Numbered from the stretch's first letter, positions 1-8,532 are shown. The stretch: DNA of 64,000 nucleotides from Propionimicrobium sp. PCR01-08-3 (GCF_030286045.1 NZ_CP127390.1:62001-126000); one strand, 5' to 3'. The notes: generated by a model from the letters alone, not told the origin. Program-made: numbers and translations.

Positions 1-280
1 GACCGAAATCCCGGGTTTGGGTATAGAGCGTGTCCCAAACCAAGCCGGGGGAGGCGTCCGGCATGGCGAGCAAAGTCGGGCCGAGCACGTGCTCGACACA
101 TGCCTTGACGGGTTCGGCCGGGCCATATTGGCCACCTTCGCCCCACCCGGTCAAGCCGTCATCGGTGGTCAGTTTCACCAAGAAGCTGTTGCGTTCGGGG
201 AAGGCCGCCTGGGACGAGAAGAAGCGGTCGCCGCCCAGCGGCACCTTGAGGATGAACGTCTCGATACGGCTGATCTTCAT
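1..280 (-). CDS. Enolase-superfamily (mandelate racemase/muconate lactonizing type) enzyme, N-terminal part
   Basis: The reading frame opens at an ATG at 280 and runs off the left edge of the window, so only the first 93 residues are visible. The start (MKISRIETFILKVPLGGDRF) followed by FLVKLTTDDGLTGWGEGG is the typical N-terminal capping domain of mandelate racemase/muconate lactonizing enzymes, in which the GxxGWGE turn is conserved. These enzymes abstract a proton alpha to a carboxylate, often in sugar-acid dehydration. The catalytic barrel lies outside the window, so the substrate cannot be given. HigBA sits directly upstream on the same strand with 36 bases between them. Confidence 0.8.
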   Translation of the reverse strand, partial: MKISRIETFILKVPLGGDRFFSSQAAFPERNSFLVKLTTDDGLTGWGEGGQYGPAEPVKACVEHVLGPTLLAMPDASPGLVWDTLYTQTRDFG

Positions 281-316
281 GGGTTCTCCGCTCGTCCACA
301 GCAAGGTGGTTCGTTC

Positions 317-637
317 TTATGCGGCCTTCAAAGGCTTGATCGAGGCCACAACCTCACGCAATGCGCGACGCTCAAGGCGCAACTCGTAGTTCGACTGCAG
401 GTTCATCCAGAACTCTTCGGAGGTCCCGAAGTATCGTGCCAGACGAATTGCGGTGTCGGCAGTGATCCCCCGCTTGCCGTGAACGATTTCGTTGATCCGC
501 CGGGGCGGCACTTCGATCGACAACGCAAGCTTGTTCTGTGTGATTCCGAATCCCTCGATGAAATCTTCCAGCAGGATCTCGCCTGGATGGATCGGCTCCA
601 TCAAATCGGTCTCAGTGGTAGTCGATGAGCTCGACAT
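317..637 (-). CDS. higA: HigA-family antitoxin (XRE helix-turn-helix)
   Basis: This encodes a 106-residue DNA-binding antitoxin. The segment MEPIHPGEILLEDFIEGFGI followed by TQNKLALSIEVPPRRINEI and then RLARYFGTSEEFWMNLQ is the signature of the HigA/VapI group of XRE proteins. I chose the ATG at 637 because an excellent ribosome site (AAGGAGG) lies just upstream, inside the toxin gene; an ATG at 664 in the same frame would extend the protein by nine residues. The start overlaps the 3' end of higB, so the pair should be translationally coupled. In this family the antitoxin neutralises the toxin and represses its own promoter. Confidence 0.85.
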   Translation of the reverse strand: MSSSSTTTETDLMEPIHPGEILLEDFIEGFGITQNKLALSIEVPPRRINEIVHGKRGITADTAIRLARYFGTSEEFWMNLQSNYELRLERRALREVVASIKPLKAA

Positions 638-893
638 CTTCTGCACCTCCTTCAGTCCAAACAAAACAAATCCGCCACTGCGTGTTGACGCGGATGCTGT
701 ACTGGCCGCGACGATCGCCGGTCAGCCGTTCCAAACGATTTCCCGGTGGGATACGGAGGTCCTCGACGTTCTTGGCCGCATGGATCATCTCCAGTTTTCG
801 CAGGGTCGCCCGTTGTAATACGCGGTCAACGCCCTTGACATACTGCTCGTGCCAGATCTGCTCGGTGTCTTTGCTCCCGAACGACCTGATCAT
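612..893 (-). CDS. higB: HigB/RelE-like toxin, mRNA interferase
   Basis: The 93-residue protein has the compact RelE/ParE-fold pattern of HigB: LRKLEMIHAAKNVEDLRIPP then NRLERLTGDRRGQYSIRVN and TQWRICFVW, ending in VELIDYH. In the family these proteins cleave mRNA on the ribosome. Toxin-first order followed by an overlapping HigA antitoxin is the usual higBA arrangement. The start at 893 is the only ATG that keeps the full domain, but the ribosome site ahead of it is weak, which is common for toxins. Confidence 0.85.
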   Translation of the reverse strand: MIRSFGSKDTEQIWHEQYVKGVDRVLQRATLRKLEMIHAAKNVEDLRIPPGNRLERLTGDRRGQYSIRVNTQWRICFVWTEGGAEDVELIDYH

Positions 894-909
894 TTGACCA
901 GCATGACAT

Positions 910-945
910 GGTTAACGGACGTCGTCAATAACGGAACGCGTTAAC
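910..945. promoter_or_regulatory. Candidate HigBA operator/promoter region
   Basis: Between the divergent higBA and hicAB pairs, GTTAAC occurs at 911-916 and again at 940-945. The hexamer is its own complement, and the two copies flank AACGGA repeats at 916-921 and 930-935. Paired short palindromes upstream of a toxin-antitoxin pair are typical antitoxin operators. The assignment to HigA rests on position alone. Confidence 0.35.
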
Positions 946-1072
946 TCTGGGTGCTGGCGATCTGTTTGGACGGTCCGAGACTACATAGTTGCTGCTATCG
1001 CTAAGGAATATCAGGCGACAAGCGAGTCCATGGCCTCTTGAGTCAGCAATAAAGCCCCACTAGACTTCGATC

Positions 1073-1279
1073 ATGAAGCCCCAGAAGTATCGAGATGTAA
1101 CGGCGGTACTTACTGGGCAGGGGTGGGTATGGCTGCGGAATGCCGCTGGTTCCCATGAGATCTGGGGATCACCCGATGGCAAGACGAAGCTGGTTGTTCC
1201 GCACCATCGAGAAGTAACCGCGGGCGTGCTGCGAAAGATCGCCGCGAAGCTGGACGAGGTTCCGGACAGTTGGAAGTAG
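1073..1279 (+). CDS. hicA: HicA-family toxin
   Basis: The 68-residue protein has the small dsRBD-like fold pattern of HicA: a GWVWLRNAAGSHEIW segment with the conserved histidine of the GSH motif, then VVPHHREVTAGVLRKIAAKL. In the family the histidine is needed for mRNA cleavage. It is followed 17 bases later by a HicB-like antitoxin gene. The length matches the family, which is usually 60-80 residues. Confidence 0.85.
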   Translation: MKPQKYRDVTAVLTGQGWVWLRNAAGSHEIWGSPDGKTKLVVPHHREVTAGVLRKIAAKLDEVPDSWK

Positions 1280-1296
1280 CCGGAGAGGACAAGCAA

Positions 1297-1677
1297 ATGA
1301 CCACTTACACCATTGATGTGAGCCGGGAAGGGCGCCGGTGGGTGCTTGATGTGCGAAATCTCGATATCGCCGGTCAGACTCGAGCGTTGCGGGATGCCGC
1401 GGATATCGGCAGAGGAATCGTTGCTGCGTACCTTGATATTCCCGAAGACGATGTGAAGGTCGACGTCAAGGTCCACGTGCCGGAGGCTGTATCCGCTCAG
1501 CTTGTGGATGCGGAGAAGGACGAGGAACTCGGCCGGGCCGAATTGGCCTCGGCAGCCCAGAAGCGCCGCGCGGCGATCCGCGACCTACGGGCGATGGGAA
1601 TAAGCCAACGGGACGTAGCCGAGGCCCTGGGGATGTCGCCCCAGCGCGTCAGCCAGCTGGTCAAGAGTTCGGCATAA
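1297..1677 (+). CDS. hicB: HicB-like antitoxin with C-terminal helix-turn-helix
   Basis: This 126-residue protein starts at the ATG at 1297, which is preceded by GGAGAGGACAAGCAA. The first 60 residues (YTIDVSREGRRWVLDVRNLD) are a degraded RNase-H-like HicB domain. The last 35 (AMGISQRDVAEALGMSPQRV) form a clear helix-turn-helix that would bind the module's own promoter. Upstream ATG/TTG-like starts near 1270 would overlap hicA and lack a ribosome site. Function as the HicA antitoxin follows from adjacency and domain order. Confidence 0.8.
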   Translation: MTTYTIDVSREGRRWVLDVRNLDIAGQTRALRDAADIGRGIVAAYLDIPEDDVKVDVKVHVPEAVSAQLVDAEKDEELGRAELASAAQKRRAAIRDLRAMGISQRDVAEALGMSPQRVSQLVKSSA

Positions 1678-1716
1678 CGGGACCGGCGAGCCACCGAGCC
1701 CGGAATCAAACCGTGA

Positions 1717-2298
1717 TCAGGCCCCCACTGCTTCCGCGATGGTCATTCCGTAACGGGCCTCAAAGTACGACTCGATATTCTCACGTTCGGTTTGGGTGCC
1801 CGACGCTGCACTGTCCCAGTGGCCCTGTTCTCGCGCAGCTTCGCTGACGTCCTCGCCCGCGGCGTTCTGGATGGACTGCAACTCGCCCGTGGCGAGATCG
1901 GCGTAATAGACGTAAGTGACGCCCATCGCAGAGACGTAGATGGTTCGCCTGAAGACACCGTTCTCATAGCCGAAGACATCCACGTTCTGGAACTCCTCGC
2001 CGCTTGCCGGATCGATCTGCTGGAAGGTGGCCGTTTTCGCCTCCGGATCGATGGTGATGTCGAAGCCGGCGCCCTCGATGACGTTGGCATCTTTGTCGGT
2101 GTCGACCAGTAGGCCATTTTCTTCGGTCAGTGTCGCCTCGCCGGTCGGTGTTGCCGAGGACGCGGGGGCGCTTGCGCTGGTTGCGGGCGCGCTCGGTGTT
2201 TCGGCCGGCGAACTGGTGTCATCGGACGATGAGCCACAGCCGACCACCGCAGCGCCGATCAGGACTGCGGTCGCGATGGACGCGAAGATTCGTTTCAT
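1717..2298 (-). CDS. Secreted lipoprotein of unknown function
   Basis: The 193-residue protein begins with a lipoprotein signal peptide and the lipobox VVGC (Cys21), followed by a Ser/Pro/Ala-rich linker to about residue 55. The rest is a small globular domain (DKDANVIEGAGFDITIDPEA) ending in a helix with SYFEARYGM. A ribosome site (GGGAGAAG) precedes the ATG. It lies 12 bases downstream of the iron-type ABC ATPase gene on the same strand and probably belongs to that transcript. I do not recognise the family. Confidence 0.75.
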   Translation of the reverse strand: MKRIFASIATAVLIGAAVVGCGSSSDDTSSPAETPSAPATSASAPASSATPTGEATLTEENGLLVDTDKDANVIEGAGFDITIDPEAKTATFQQIDPASGEEFQNVDVFGYENGVFRRTIYVSAMGVTYVYYADLATGELQSIQNAAGEDVSEAAREQGHWDSAASGTQTERENIESYFEARYGMTIAEAVGA

Positions 2299-2310
2299 TT
2301 TGTCTTCTCC

Positions 2311-3141
2311 CTAATTTGTTGATTGCCGGTCGGGCCCGAAGTTATTCGACCGTCGCACCCGGGCGCGCGGTGCGACCACCGGACGCCCGCCCTGCGGATC
2401 GTTGGTCACCCACGAATCGACTGAGAAATCCTGGGCGATCGCCGCCCAGGAGAGGGCTTCGTCCGGCCGGCCTTGACGCAGCACTCTGCCATCGCCCATC
2501 ACCACGCAGTCGTCGCAGTAGCGGGCGGCCTGGGTGAGATCGTGCAGCACCATGACCACGGTGAGTCCGCTGGTCTGGTTGAGCTTGCGGACCAGCTCCA
2601 AGATGTCGATCTGATGGGCGATGTCGAGATAGGTGGTGGGCTCATCGAGCAGCAGCAGTTCCGGCTCCTGAGCCAGTGCCGCAGCCAGCCAGACCCGTTG
2701 CCGTTCGCCGCCCGACAGGGTTTCGACGCGGCGAGATGCCATCGGCAGCACCCCGGTGCGCGCCATGGCATGTTCCACCGCATGGTCATGGGTGGGCGGA
2801 CGCAGCTGCCACCAGGGCAGATGCGCGTAGCGTCCATAACTCACCAGCCGCTGCACGGTCAGATCGCCGGTGATATGACCGCCCTGCCACACGAGCGCCA
2901 TCTTGCGGGCCATCTTTGCCGCGCTGAGTCCGCTGATCGGCCGTCCGTCCAGAAAGACCTCGCCCTGACTGAGTTTCGCCGCCCCGCACATGCCCTTGAC
3001 CAGGGTGGTCTTGCCGCAACCGTTCGGCCCGAGAATGGCGTGGATCTTGTGTGCCGAGAAGTCGAGGTTGATGCCGTGCAGGATCTCGTGGCCGCCGAGA
3101 TTCAGCCGCAGATCACGAGTGCTGAGTATCGGGATATTCAC
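2311..3141 (-). CDS. ABC transporter ATP-binding protein, iron-siderophore/cobalamin type
   Basis: The 276-residue ATPase shows Walker A GPNGCGKTT, Q-loop LVWQGG, signature LSGGERQR, Walker B LLLLDEPTT and the switch histidine in VLHDL. The pattern is that of the FecE/FhuC/BtuD group. The start is a GTG at 3141 that overlaps the permease stop (ATGTGA), with a ribosome site AGGAGG inside the permease gene. The frame stays open far upstream, but that stretch is the permease gene read out of frame. The last 20 or so residues are a charged tail. It would energise the adjacent FecCD-type permease, whose own binding protein is broken. Confidence 0.9.
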   Translation of the reverse strand: MNIPILSTRDLRLNLGGHEILHGINLDFSAHKIHAILGPNGCGKTTLVKGMCGAAKLSQGEVFLDGRPISGLSAAKMARKMALVWQGGHITGDLTVQRLVSYGRYAHLPWWQLRPPTHDHAVEHAMARTGVLPMASRRVETLSGGERQRVWLAAALAQEPELLLLDEPTTYLDIAHQIDILELVRKLNQTSGLTVVMVLHDLTQAARYCDDCVVMGDGRVLRQGRPDEALSWAAIAQDFSVDSWVTNDPQGGRPVVAPRARVRRSNNFGPDRQSTN

Positions 3142-4160
3142 ATCGCCCTCCTTAGCAAGAAGAGGAAGAATGGCACGCCCAGCACGGCCATCGCGATGCC
3201 GACCGGAATCTCGACCGGGCTGAACAGGGTGCGGGCAACCGTGTCGCTGAACATCACCAACGCGGCACCGAACAGAATCGAACCGGGAACCAGGAAGGTG
3301 TGGTTGGTGCCGAGAATCAGCCGCATGATGTGCGGCACGATCAGGCCGACGAAGCCGAGCAGTCCGACGGCGCTGACCGCGCTGGCTGCTAGCAGCGCAG
3401 CCACTGCGGTCAGCAAGATCCGGTTGGCTTGCACATTCATGCCCATCGAGCGGGCGATGTCGTCCCCGAGCACGATCACGTCGAGCCTTCGGGTGCAGAC
3501 CAGTGCGGCAGCCAGCGCGAGCAGACTGTAGGGCCACAGCTGCTGCACCTCACCCCAACTGCGCATCGACAGCGAGCCGTTCATGAAAAGCAGGGCGTTC
3601 TGCACGCGGTCGGAGTACAGCACCATGACAGCCGAGATACCCGCGCTGCACAACGTCGAAACGGCGACGCCGGCCAAGATGATCCGCATCGGCTGAATGC
3701 CGCCCTTCCAGGCGAGCATATAGATGATGATGCAGGCACCCAGGGCACCGATGAAGGCGAAAACCGGCACCATCATGTAGAGGGCGGGGAAGGCCAGCAA
3801 GATGACGATGCCGAACAATCCGGCACCCGATGAGACACCGATGATCCCAGGGTCAGCCAGCGGATTGCCCATGATGGCCTGCAAGATCACGCCCGAGGTG
3901 GCGAGGTTGGCGCCGACCATGGCCGCCAGCAGCACCCGGGGCAGCCGGATGTCCCAGACAACCCGGTGCCATTCGTAGTCGTCGGGCCCGAAGATGCCCC
4001 GCAGCACCTGTCCCGGGGCCAGTTCGATGCTCCCGGTGCCCACTCCGTAGACGAACGCCGCGACGAGTAGCACCAGTAGAACAACGAAGACGATCGGACG
4101 AAACCCCGGGCGAGACTGCGTCTTGTCCCACCCGGTCGAGGTCACAACGGGTTGACTCAT
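3138..4160 (-). CDS. FecCD-family iron-siderophore permease
   Basis: The 340-residue protein is a polytopic membrane protein of the FecCD/BtuC family. The first transmembrane helix is at about residues 20-45, followed by the family blocks RLPRVLLAAMVGANLATSGV and NPLADPGIIGVSSGAGL and the late GLLGFVGLIVPHIMRLILG segment that contacts the ATPase. Length is normal. It overlaps the binding-protein remnant by ATGA at its start and the ATPase gene by four bases at its end, so the operon order is binding protein, permease, ATPase, lipoprotein. Confidence 0.92.
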   Translation of the reverse strand: MSQPVVTSTGWDKTQSRPGFRPIVFVVLLVLLVAAFVYGVGTGSIELAPGQVLRGIFGPDDYEWHRVVWDIRLPRVLLAAMVGANLATSGVILQAIMGNPLADPGIIGVSSGAGLFGIVILLAFPALYMMVPVFAFIGALGACIIIYMLAWKGGIQPMRIILAGVAVSTLCSAGISAVMVLYSDRVQNALLFMNGSLSMRSWGEVQQLWPYSLLALAAALVCTRRLDVIVLGDDIARSMGMNVQANRILLTAVAALLAASAVSAVGLLGFVGLIVPHIMRLILGTNHTFLVPGSILFGAALVMFSDTVARTLFSPVEIPVGIAMAVLGVPFFLFLLRRAM

Positions 4161-4456
4161 GCCGGCTCGACGGGCTCACCGTATACGTCGGGGTGCAGAC
4201 AGGCAGCGAGATATTCCACGACATCAGCGTAGTAGGGGCCCGCGTTGTACAAGAAATACTGTTGAGGCAGGTAAATGACCTTGCCATTGCGCACAGCATT
4301 GACCGCCTGCCAGGCCTGGTTGGACGCGAACTGTTCGTCGAGTTTGGCCTTCGCCTCGTCGTTGCTGCCGATCATGCTGGTCACCAGCACATAGTCGGGC
4401 TGGGCGGCGACGATCGCCTCGTCGGTGAGAGACCGGGAATTGAACCGGTGAACAGA
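4157..4456 (-). pseudogene. C-terminal remnant of a siderophore-binding protein
   Basis: Ninety-nine codons remain in frame ahead of the permease, bounded upstream by a TGA at 4457-4459. The residues (DEAIVAAQPDYVLVTSM, then QAWQAVNAVRNGKVIYLPQQ) match the last third of FepB/BtuF-type binding proteins, where GxVxxL and a final tyrosine-rich helix are conserved. The signal peptide and N-terminal lobe are missing, and the remnant starts only 26 bases after the dxr stop. The stop still overlaps the permease ATG, so only the 5' part was lost. A GTG inside it could start a 77-residue piece, but that could not bind ligand. Confidence 0.8.
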
Positions 4457-4482
4457 TCAGGCGGCAGCCGCGTCCTCAATGC

Positions 4483-5643
4483 TCACGCCTCGATCAACCG
4501 GGCGGCGGCTTGCCGGGCCCAGGCGTCCGCAGCGAGCACCGCGCGGACCGAGTACTCGCCGAAGTCGGGTCTATCGGCGCCGAGCAGGGCATCGACACAA
4601 GCCGTGATGGTGTCCACGATGCCGGTGAACGACAGCCTGCCGTTGCAGAAGGCATCGACGCAGACCTCGTTCGCGCCGTTAAAGACCGCGGGTGCGACTC
4701 CGCCGACCTTGCCGACGCGGCGGGCCAGTTCGACGGCCGGGAAGGCCTCGTTGTCGAGCGGTTCGAAGGTCCAGGCAGTCGCCTGCGTCCAATCGAAGGC
4801 GGGTGCTGCGTCCGGAACCCGGTCGGGCCAGGTCAGCCCCAACGCGATCGGCAGCCGCATGTCGGGCGGCGAGCACTGGGCGATGGTGGAGCCGTCGACG
4901 TATTCGACCATCGAGTGCACCATCGATTGCGGATGGACGACGACCTGGATGGCGTCCAGCGGCACGTCGTACAGCAGGCTCGCTTCGAGCAGCTCCAATC
5001 CCTTGTTGACGAGGGTGGACGAGTTGATGGTGATCACTCTGCCCATCGCCCAGGTGGGGTGTGCCATGGCCTGCTCGGGGGTGACGCCGGCGAGTTCGGC
5101 CAGGCTGCGGCCGCGGAACGGCCCGCCGGACGCAGTAAGAATCAGCTTGCGCACCTCGGACTTTTTGCCAGCTCGGAGTGCCTGAGCGAACGCCGAGTGC
5201 TCGGAGTCGACGGCGACGATCTGTCCGGGCGCTGCGGCGTCGGTCACGAGTCGGCCGCCGATCACCAGCGACTCTTTGTTGGCCAGGGCCAGCGTGATTC
5301 CCGCATCGAGGGTCGCCAGCGTCGGTTCGAGACCGGCCGCTCCGGTGATCGAGTTCAGCACCACGTCTGCGCCTTCGTAGCGGGCGAGCTTGGTGGACGC
5401 CTCGGTCCCTGCCCACACGTCGACATCGTCGGATATCCGGCTGCGCAATTGGTCGGCTGCTTGTTCATCGGCGACGGCAACCACATTCGGACGCATGGCC
5501 TGAACCTGCTCGCACAAAAGATCCAGCGACGAACCGCCCGCCGACAACCCCACCACGTTGAACTGTCCGGGCCGCTGCCGGATCACGTCGATGGCCTGCG
5601 TCCCGATCGAGCCGGTAGAACCAAGAATCACCACATTGCGCAC
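4483..5643 (-). CDS. dxr: 1-deoxy-D-xylulose 5-phosphate reductoisomerase
   Basis: The 386-residue enzyme makes 2-C-methyl-D-erythritol 4-phosphate in the non-mevalonate isoprenoid pathway. It shows the NADPH site [14 protein letters not shown], the metal and substrate blocks ANKESLV, VDSEHSA and [10 protein letters not shown], then HPTWAMG and the C-terminal [14 protein letters not shown]. The start is a GTG at 5643. In most actinobacteria dxr is followed by an rseP-type protease and ispG; here the downstream neighbour on the same strand is a broken iron transporter operon, so the usual cluster has been interrupted. Confidence 0.95.
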   Translation of the reverse strand: MRNVVILGSTGSIGTQAIDVIRQRPGQFNVVGLSAGGSSLDLLCEQVQAMRPNVVAVADEQAADQLRSRISDDVDVWAGTEASTKLARYEGADVVLNSITGAAGLEPTLATLDAGITLALANKESLVIGGRLVTDAAAPGQIVAVDSEHSAFAQALRAGKKSEVRKLILTASGGPFRGRSLAELAGVTPEQAMAHPTWAMGRVITINSSTLVNKGLELLEASLLYDVPLDAIQVVVHPQSMVHSMVEYVDGSTIAQCSPPDMRLPIALGLTWPDRVPDAAPAFDWTQATAWTFEPLDNEAFPAVELARRVGKVGGVAPAVFNGANEVCVDAFCNGRLSFTGIVDTITACVDALLGADRPDFGEYSVRAVLAADAWARQAAARLIEA

Positions 5644-5812
5644 GGGCTCAGTTTAAGGCCCACCAGATCCCTGGGCCGAGGCAGGAACGCCCGCAGGTGG
5701 GTGGATGACCCGTTTACGAAGTCGGGGGGAGTGCATGCCGTGTCGATCCGACGGCCACGATGGGCGCTGGATCAACACAATGTTCAGCGGATGCCATGCG
5801 CCTGGATCTGCA

Positions 5813-6406
5813 TCACCGGCAGTCGAGCATCTTCCGCATCAGGACGCGCGGGAAGCCGTTGAGGACCGACTTCGTGTCGGCTGCTTTGGTGAATCCGGCA
5901 TCCTCGAACAGCTTCCGCGTGCCGACGTATGCCATTGTCAGATCGACCTTCTCGCCCTTGTTGTCGACGGGGTAGGCCTCGACGGCGGGCGCGCCGGAAT
6001 TCTTGGCATACTCGACCGCACCGTCGATCAACGAATGCGTGATGCCCTGTTTCCGGTAGCCGGGGCGGACCCGCAAACACCACAGTGACCAGACATCCAG
6101 GTCGTCCACCTGCGGGATCCGCCGATTGGTGGCGAAGCTCGTCCCGGCCCGGGGATACACCGCTGCCCAGCCGACGGGTTCGTCGTCCAGGTAGGCGATG
6201 ACGCCGGGCGGCGGATCCTCGGCGCACAGCTCCCGCATCCGCTCGCCGCGGGCGGGCCCGTGCAGGGCGAGATGCTCCTTGCTGTCCAGCCGATAGCTCA
6301 GGCAGAAGCACACATTCGAGGTCGGCTTCTTGGGCCCGACGAGCGTCGCAACATCGTCGAACGCCTTCGCGGGCCGCACGGTGATAGCCATATACCAGTC
6401 TTGCAT
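5813..6406 (-). CDS. GNAT-family N-acetyltransferase
   Basis: The protein is 197 residues. The acetyl-CoA loop is seen as LRVRPGYRKQGITHSLID, preceded by the strand DVWSLWCLRV, and the end is a typical GNAT strand (SVLNGFPRVLMRKML). The first half has CFCLSYRLDSKEHLALHGPA, a pattern common in actinobacterial GNATs of unknown substrate. Two ATG starts are possible (6406 and 6391) and neither has a strong ribosome site. No operon partner is evident. Confidence 0.8.
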   Translation of the reverse strand: MQDWYMAITVRPAKAFDDVATLVGPKKPTSNVCFCLSYRLDSKEHLALHGPARGERMRELCAEDPPPGVIAYLDDEPVGWAAVYPRAGTSFATNRRIPQVDDLDVWSLWCLRVRPGYRKQGITHSLIDGAVEYAKNSGAPAVEAYPVDNKGEKVDLTMAYVGTRKLFEDAGFTKAADTKSVLNGFPRVLMRKMLDCR

Positions 6407-6554
6407 GAGTCAGGCGTGACACAGCTTCCCCGTTTTGGCCCGCCCACCGGCCATGAAGTACTGTCATGGCCATGGGCCAGATCATCAGCACCAGCAGCGC
6501 AACCCGCGCTTGCTCGATGATAATGCCCGTGTGCTGTCGGCGAATGCCGCTCTG

Positions 6555-6642
6555 ACAGCACGGACCGATCGCTCCTCCAAGACGTGAGTCGCAGCGATCG
6601 CTGCCCTGGAACCTACGCAGAGACCGCTGCGGGCCGTGCTGT
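6555..6642 (+). promoter_or_regulatory. Candidate structured leader of the metQNI operon
   Basis: ACAGCACGG at 6555-6563 can pair perfectly with CCGTGCTGT at 6634-6642, 44 bases before the metQ start. Between them CGATCGCT (6566-6573) and AGCGATCG (6593-6600) can pair, in competition with a local GCAGCGATCGCTGC hairpin at 6591-6604. Methionine transporters are often controlled by leader RNAs in bacteria. I could not match this to the SAM-I or SAM-IV consensus, because the GGCAACC core is absent. Confidence 0.3.
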
Positions 6643-6686
6643 GGACGATCAAACATCCGCCGAACACGATGAATAGGATTTGTTCC

Positions 6687-7544
6687 ATGCGACTTCGAAA
6701 ACTGCTCACCGCCACGGTTGCCGCCACCCTGCTCACTTCGATGGCCGCCTGCGGTGGCTCGTCGAGCGGCGACGGCTCCGCCGACATCTCCGAACCTCTC
6801 AAGGTGATGGCCGACGTCATTCCCCACGCCGAACTCATCCGCGAGGCCGAAGACCTGGGCCTGCTGGGTGACGTCAAGGTCGATATCACCGAGATCTCCG
6901 GTGACGTTGACGTCAACCAGTTGACCGAGGCCGGCGATATGGACGCCAACTTCTTCCAGCACGTGCCCTACCTCGATGACTGGAATGCCAATCATGAGGG
7001 CTCGGATCTGGTTGCCGTCGCCACCGTGCATGTCGAGCCGTTGGGCCTCTACTCCAAGAAGCTCACTTCACTCGATGACGTTCCTGATGGTGCGGTGATC
7101 GCGATTCCGGCGGACGCCACCAATCAGGCACGCGGTCTGTTCCTGCTGGAGGATGCCGGTCTGCTGACCCTCGACGTGAACCGTGACGATCCGGATCTCG
7201 ACTACTCGCAGGTGACCGACGCGGATGTCTCGGAGAACCCGAAGAACATTTCCTTCATCAAGATCGATCGTCCGCAACTCGCTGCCTCGCTCGACGACCC
7301 GGGTGTGACGCTGTCGATCGTCAACGGCAACTACGCACTTGAGGCCGGCCTGATTCCCTCGGACGATTCCCTCGCGCTGGAGACTGCCGAGAACAACCCC
7401 TACGCCAATGTGCTGGTCACCAAGGAAACCCTGAAGGACGACCCCCGCGTCCAGAAGCTGGCGGAGGCTCTCGAATCTCCCGAACTCGCGCAGTTCATCA
7501 CCGATAACTACCAGGGCAGCGTACTGCCGGCCACCGAGAGCTAA
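6687..7544 (+). CDS. metQ: Methionine ABC transporter substrate-binding lipoprotein
   Basis: The 285-residue protein begins at the ATG at 6687 (AGGA eight bases upstream) with a lipoprotein signal and lipobox MAAC (Cys22). The NlpA/MetQ family pattern follows: PHAELI near residue 50, NFFQHVPYLDDWN, ATVHVEPLGLYSKKLTSLDD, the GAVIAIPADATNQARGLFLL block, and a late FITDNYQGSVLPA. It captures methionine outside the cell and hands it to MetNI. It is four bases upstream of metN. Confidence 0.95.
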   Translation: MRLRKLLTATVAATLLTSMAACGGSSSGDGSADISEPLKVMADVIPHAELIREAEDLGLLGDVKVDITEISGDVDVNQLTEAGDMDANFFQHVPYLDDWNANHEGSDLVAVATVHVEPLGLYSKKLTSLDDVPDGAVIAIPADATNQARGLFLLEDAGLLTLDVNRDDPDLDYSQVTDADVSENPKNISFIKIDRPQLAASLDDPGVTLSIVNGNYALEAGLIPSDDSLALETAENNPYANVLVTKETLKDDPRVQKLAEALESPELAQFITDNYQGSVLPATES

Positions 7545-7548
7545 TTGA

Positions 7549-8532
7549 ATGATCACCGTCAAGAACCTGACGAAGGTTTACGGAAAAGGTGGCAAAGCCG
7601 TTGCGGCCGTGCAGGACGTCAGCCTGCACGTGCCCGACGGCGGCATCTTCGGCATCCTCGGACGCAGTGGGGCCGGCAAGACGACGCTGATGCGTTGCCT
7701 GACCGCACTCGAGCGTCCGACGTCGGGTTCGGTGGAAGTGGCCGGTACTGAGCTCACCTCACTTAACCGGGCTCAGCTGCGTGAGATCCGGCATACGATG
7801 GGCATGATCTTCCAGCACTTCAACCTGCTGGGGAGCCGAACCGCGGCCGCGAATGTCGCATTTCCGCTGGAGATTCAGGGCGTGGCCGGGCCTCAGCGCA
7901 AGGCAAGGGTGGACGAACTGCTGAAGCTGGTCGGGCTCGATGACCGGGCCGGCTCGTACCCCTCGCAACTGTCCGGTGGCCAGAAACAGCGTGTGGGCAT
8001 CGCCCGCGCGCTCGCTGCCGGGCCCCAGGTGCTGTTCTGCGACGAGGCCACCAGCGCCTTGGACCCCGCCACCACCGAGCAGATCCTCGATCTGCTGAAG
8101 AAGATCAACGAGGAAACCGGTGTCACGGTCGTCTTGATCACCCACGAGTCCGAAGTGGTGCGCCGTATCTGTGACTCGGCAGCCCTGATGGCAAACGGAC
8201 GCGTGGCCGAGCACGGGCCGCTGGTCGAGCTGGTCGCGAACCCGAATTCTCGGCTCGCCGACATCCTGCTGCCGACCGGAGACCCGGCACTCGACCCCGA
8301 CGAGCGGTCGATGGTGCTGACATTTGTCGGCGGCCACACCTCGGAGCCGGTCATCTCGGGGCTGACCAAGCATTTCGGTCTCGATGTCTCGATCCTCGGG
8401 GGCTCGGTCGACTGGATCGCGGGGCAGAAGGTGGGCCGGCTGCGTGTCGCGTTGTCACACCCGGATGGCGTCTACGACAGGGCGGCCGTCCACCAGTACT
8501 TGACCGACCGGGAAGTGAGCGCGCGGTTATGA
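7549..8532 (+). CDS. metN: Methionine ABC transporter ATP-binding protein
   Basis: The 327-residue ATPase has Walker A GRSGAGKTT, Q-loop MIFQHFNLL, signature LSGGQKQRVGIARALA, Walker B VLFCDEATSALDP and switch histidine ITHES. Residues from about 250 onward (ERSMVLTFVGGHTSEPVIS) are the C-terminal regulatory NIL domain that binds methionine and inhibits transport in this family. The stop codon overlaps the ATG of a 31-codon frame (ATGA at 8529-8532). The last codons of metN are nearly repeated 92 bases downstream. Confidence 0.95.
   Translation: MITVKNLTKVYGKGGKAVAAVQDVSLHVPDGGIFGILGRSGAGKTTLMRCLTALERPTSGSVEVAGTELTSLNRAQLREIRHTMGMIFQHFNLLGSRTAAANVAFPLEIQGVAGPQRKARVDELLKLVGLDDRAGSYPSQLSGGQKQRVGIARALAAGPQVLFCDEATSALDPATTEQILDLLKKINEETGVTVVLITHESEVVRRICDSAALMANGRVAEHGPLVELVANPNSRLADILLPTGDPALDPDERSMVLTFVGGHTSEPVISGLTKHFGLDVSILGGSVDWIAGQKVGRLRVALSHPDGVYDRAAVHQYLTDREVSARL

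Noticed and set aside
4436..4456. A tRNA T-arm-like sequence (GGTTCAATTCCCGG) at the break in the binding-protein gene
   Set aside because: The stem would need an eight-base loop, no other tRNA arms are present, and the bases are in frame with the binding-protein remnant.
6481..6540. Possible SAM-type riboswitch start upstream of metQ
   Set aside because: The conserved core of known SAM classes is absent; only the stem system at 6555-6642 is kept as a candidate.
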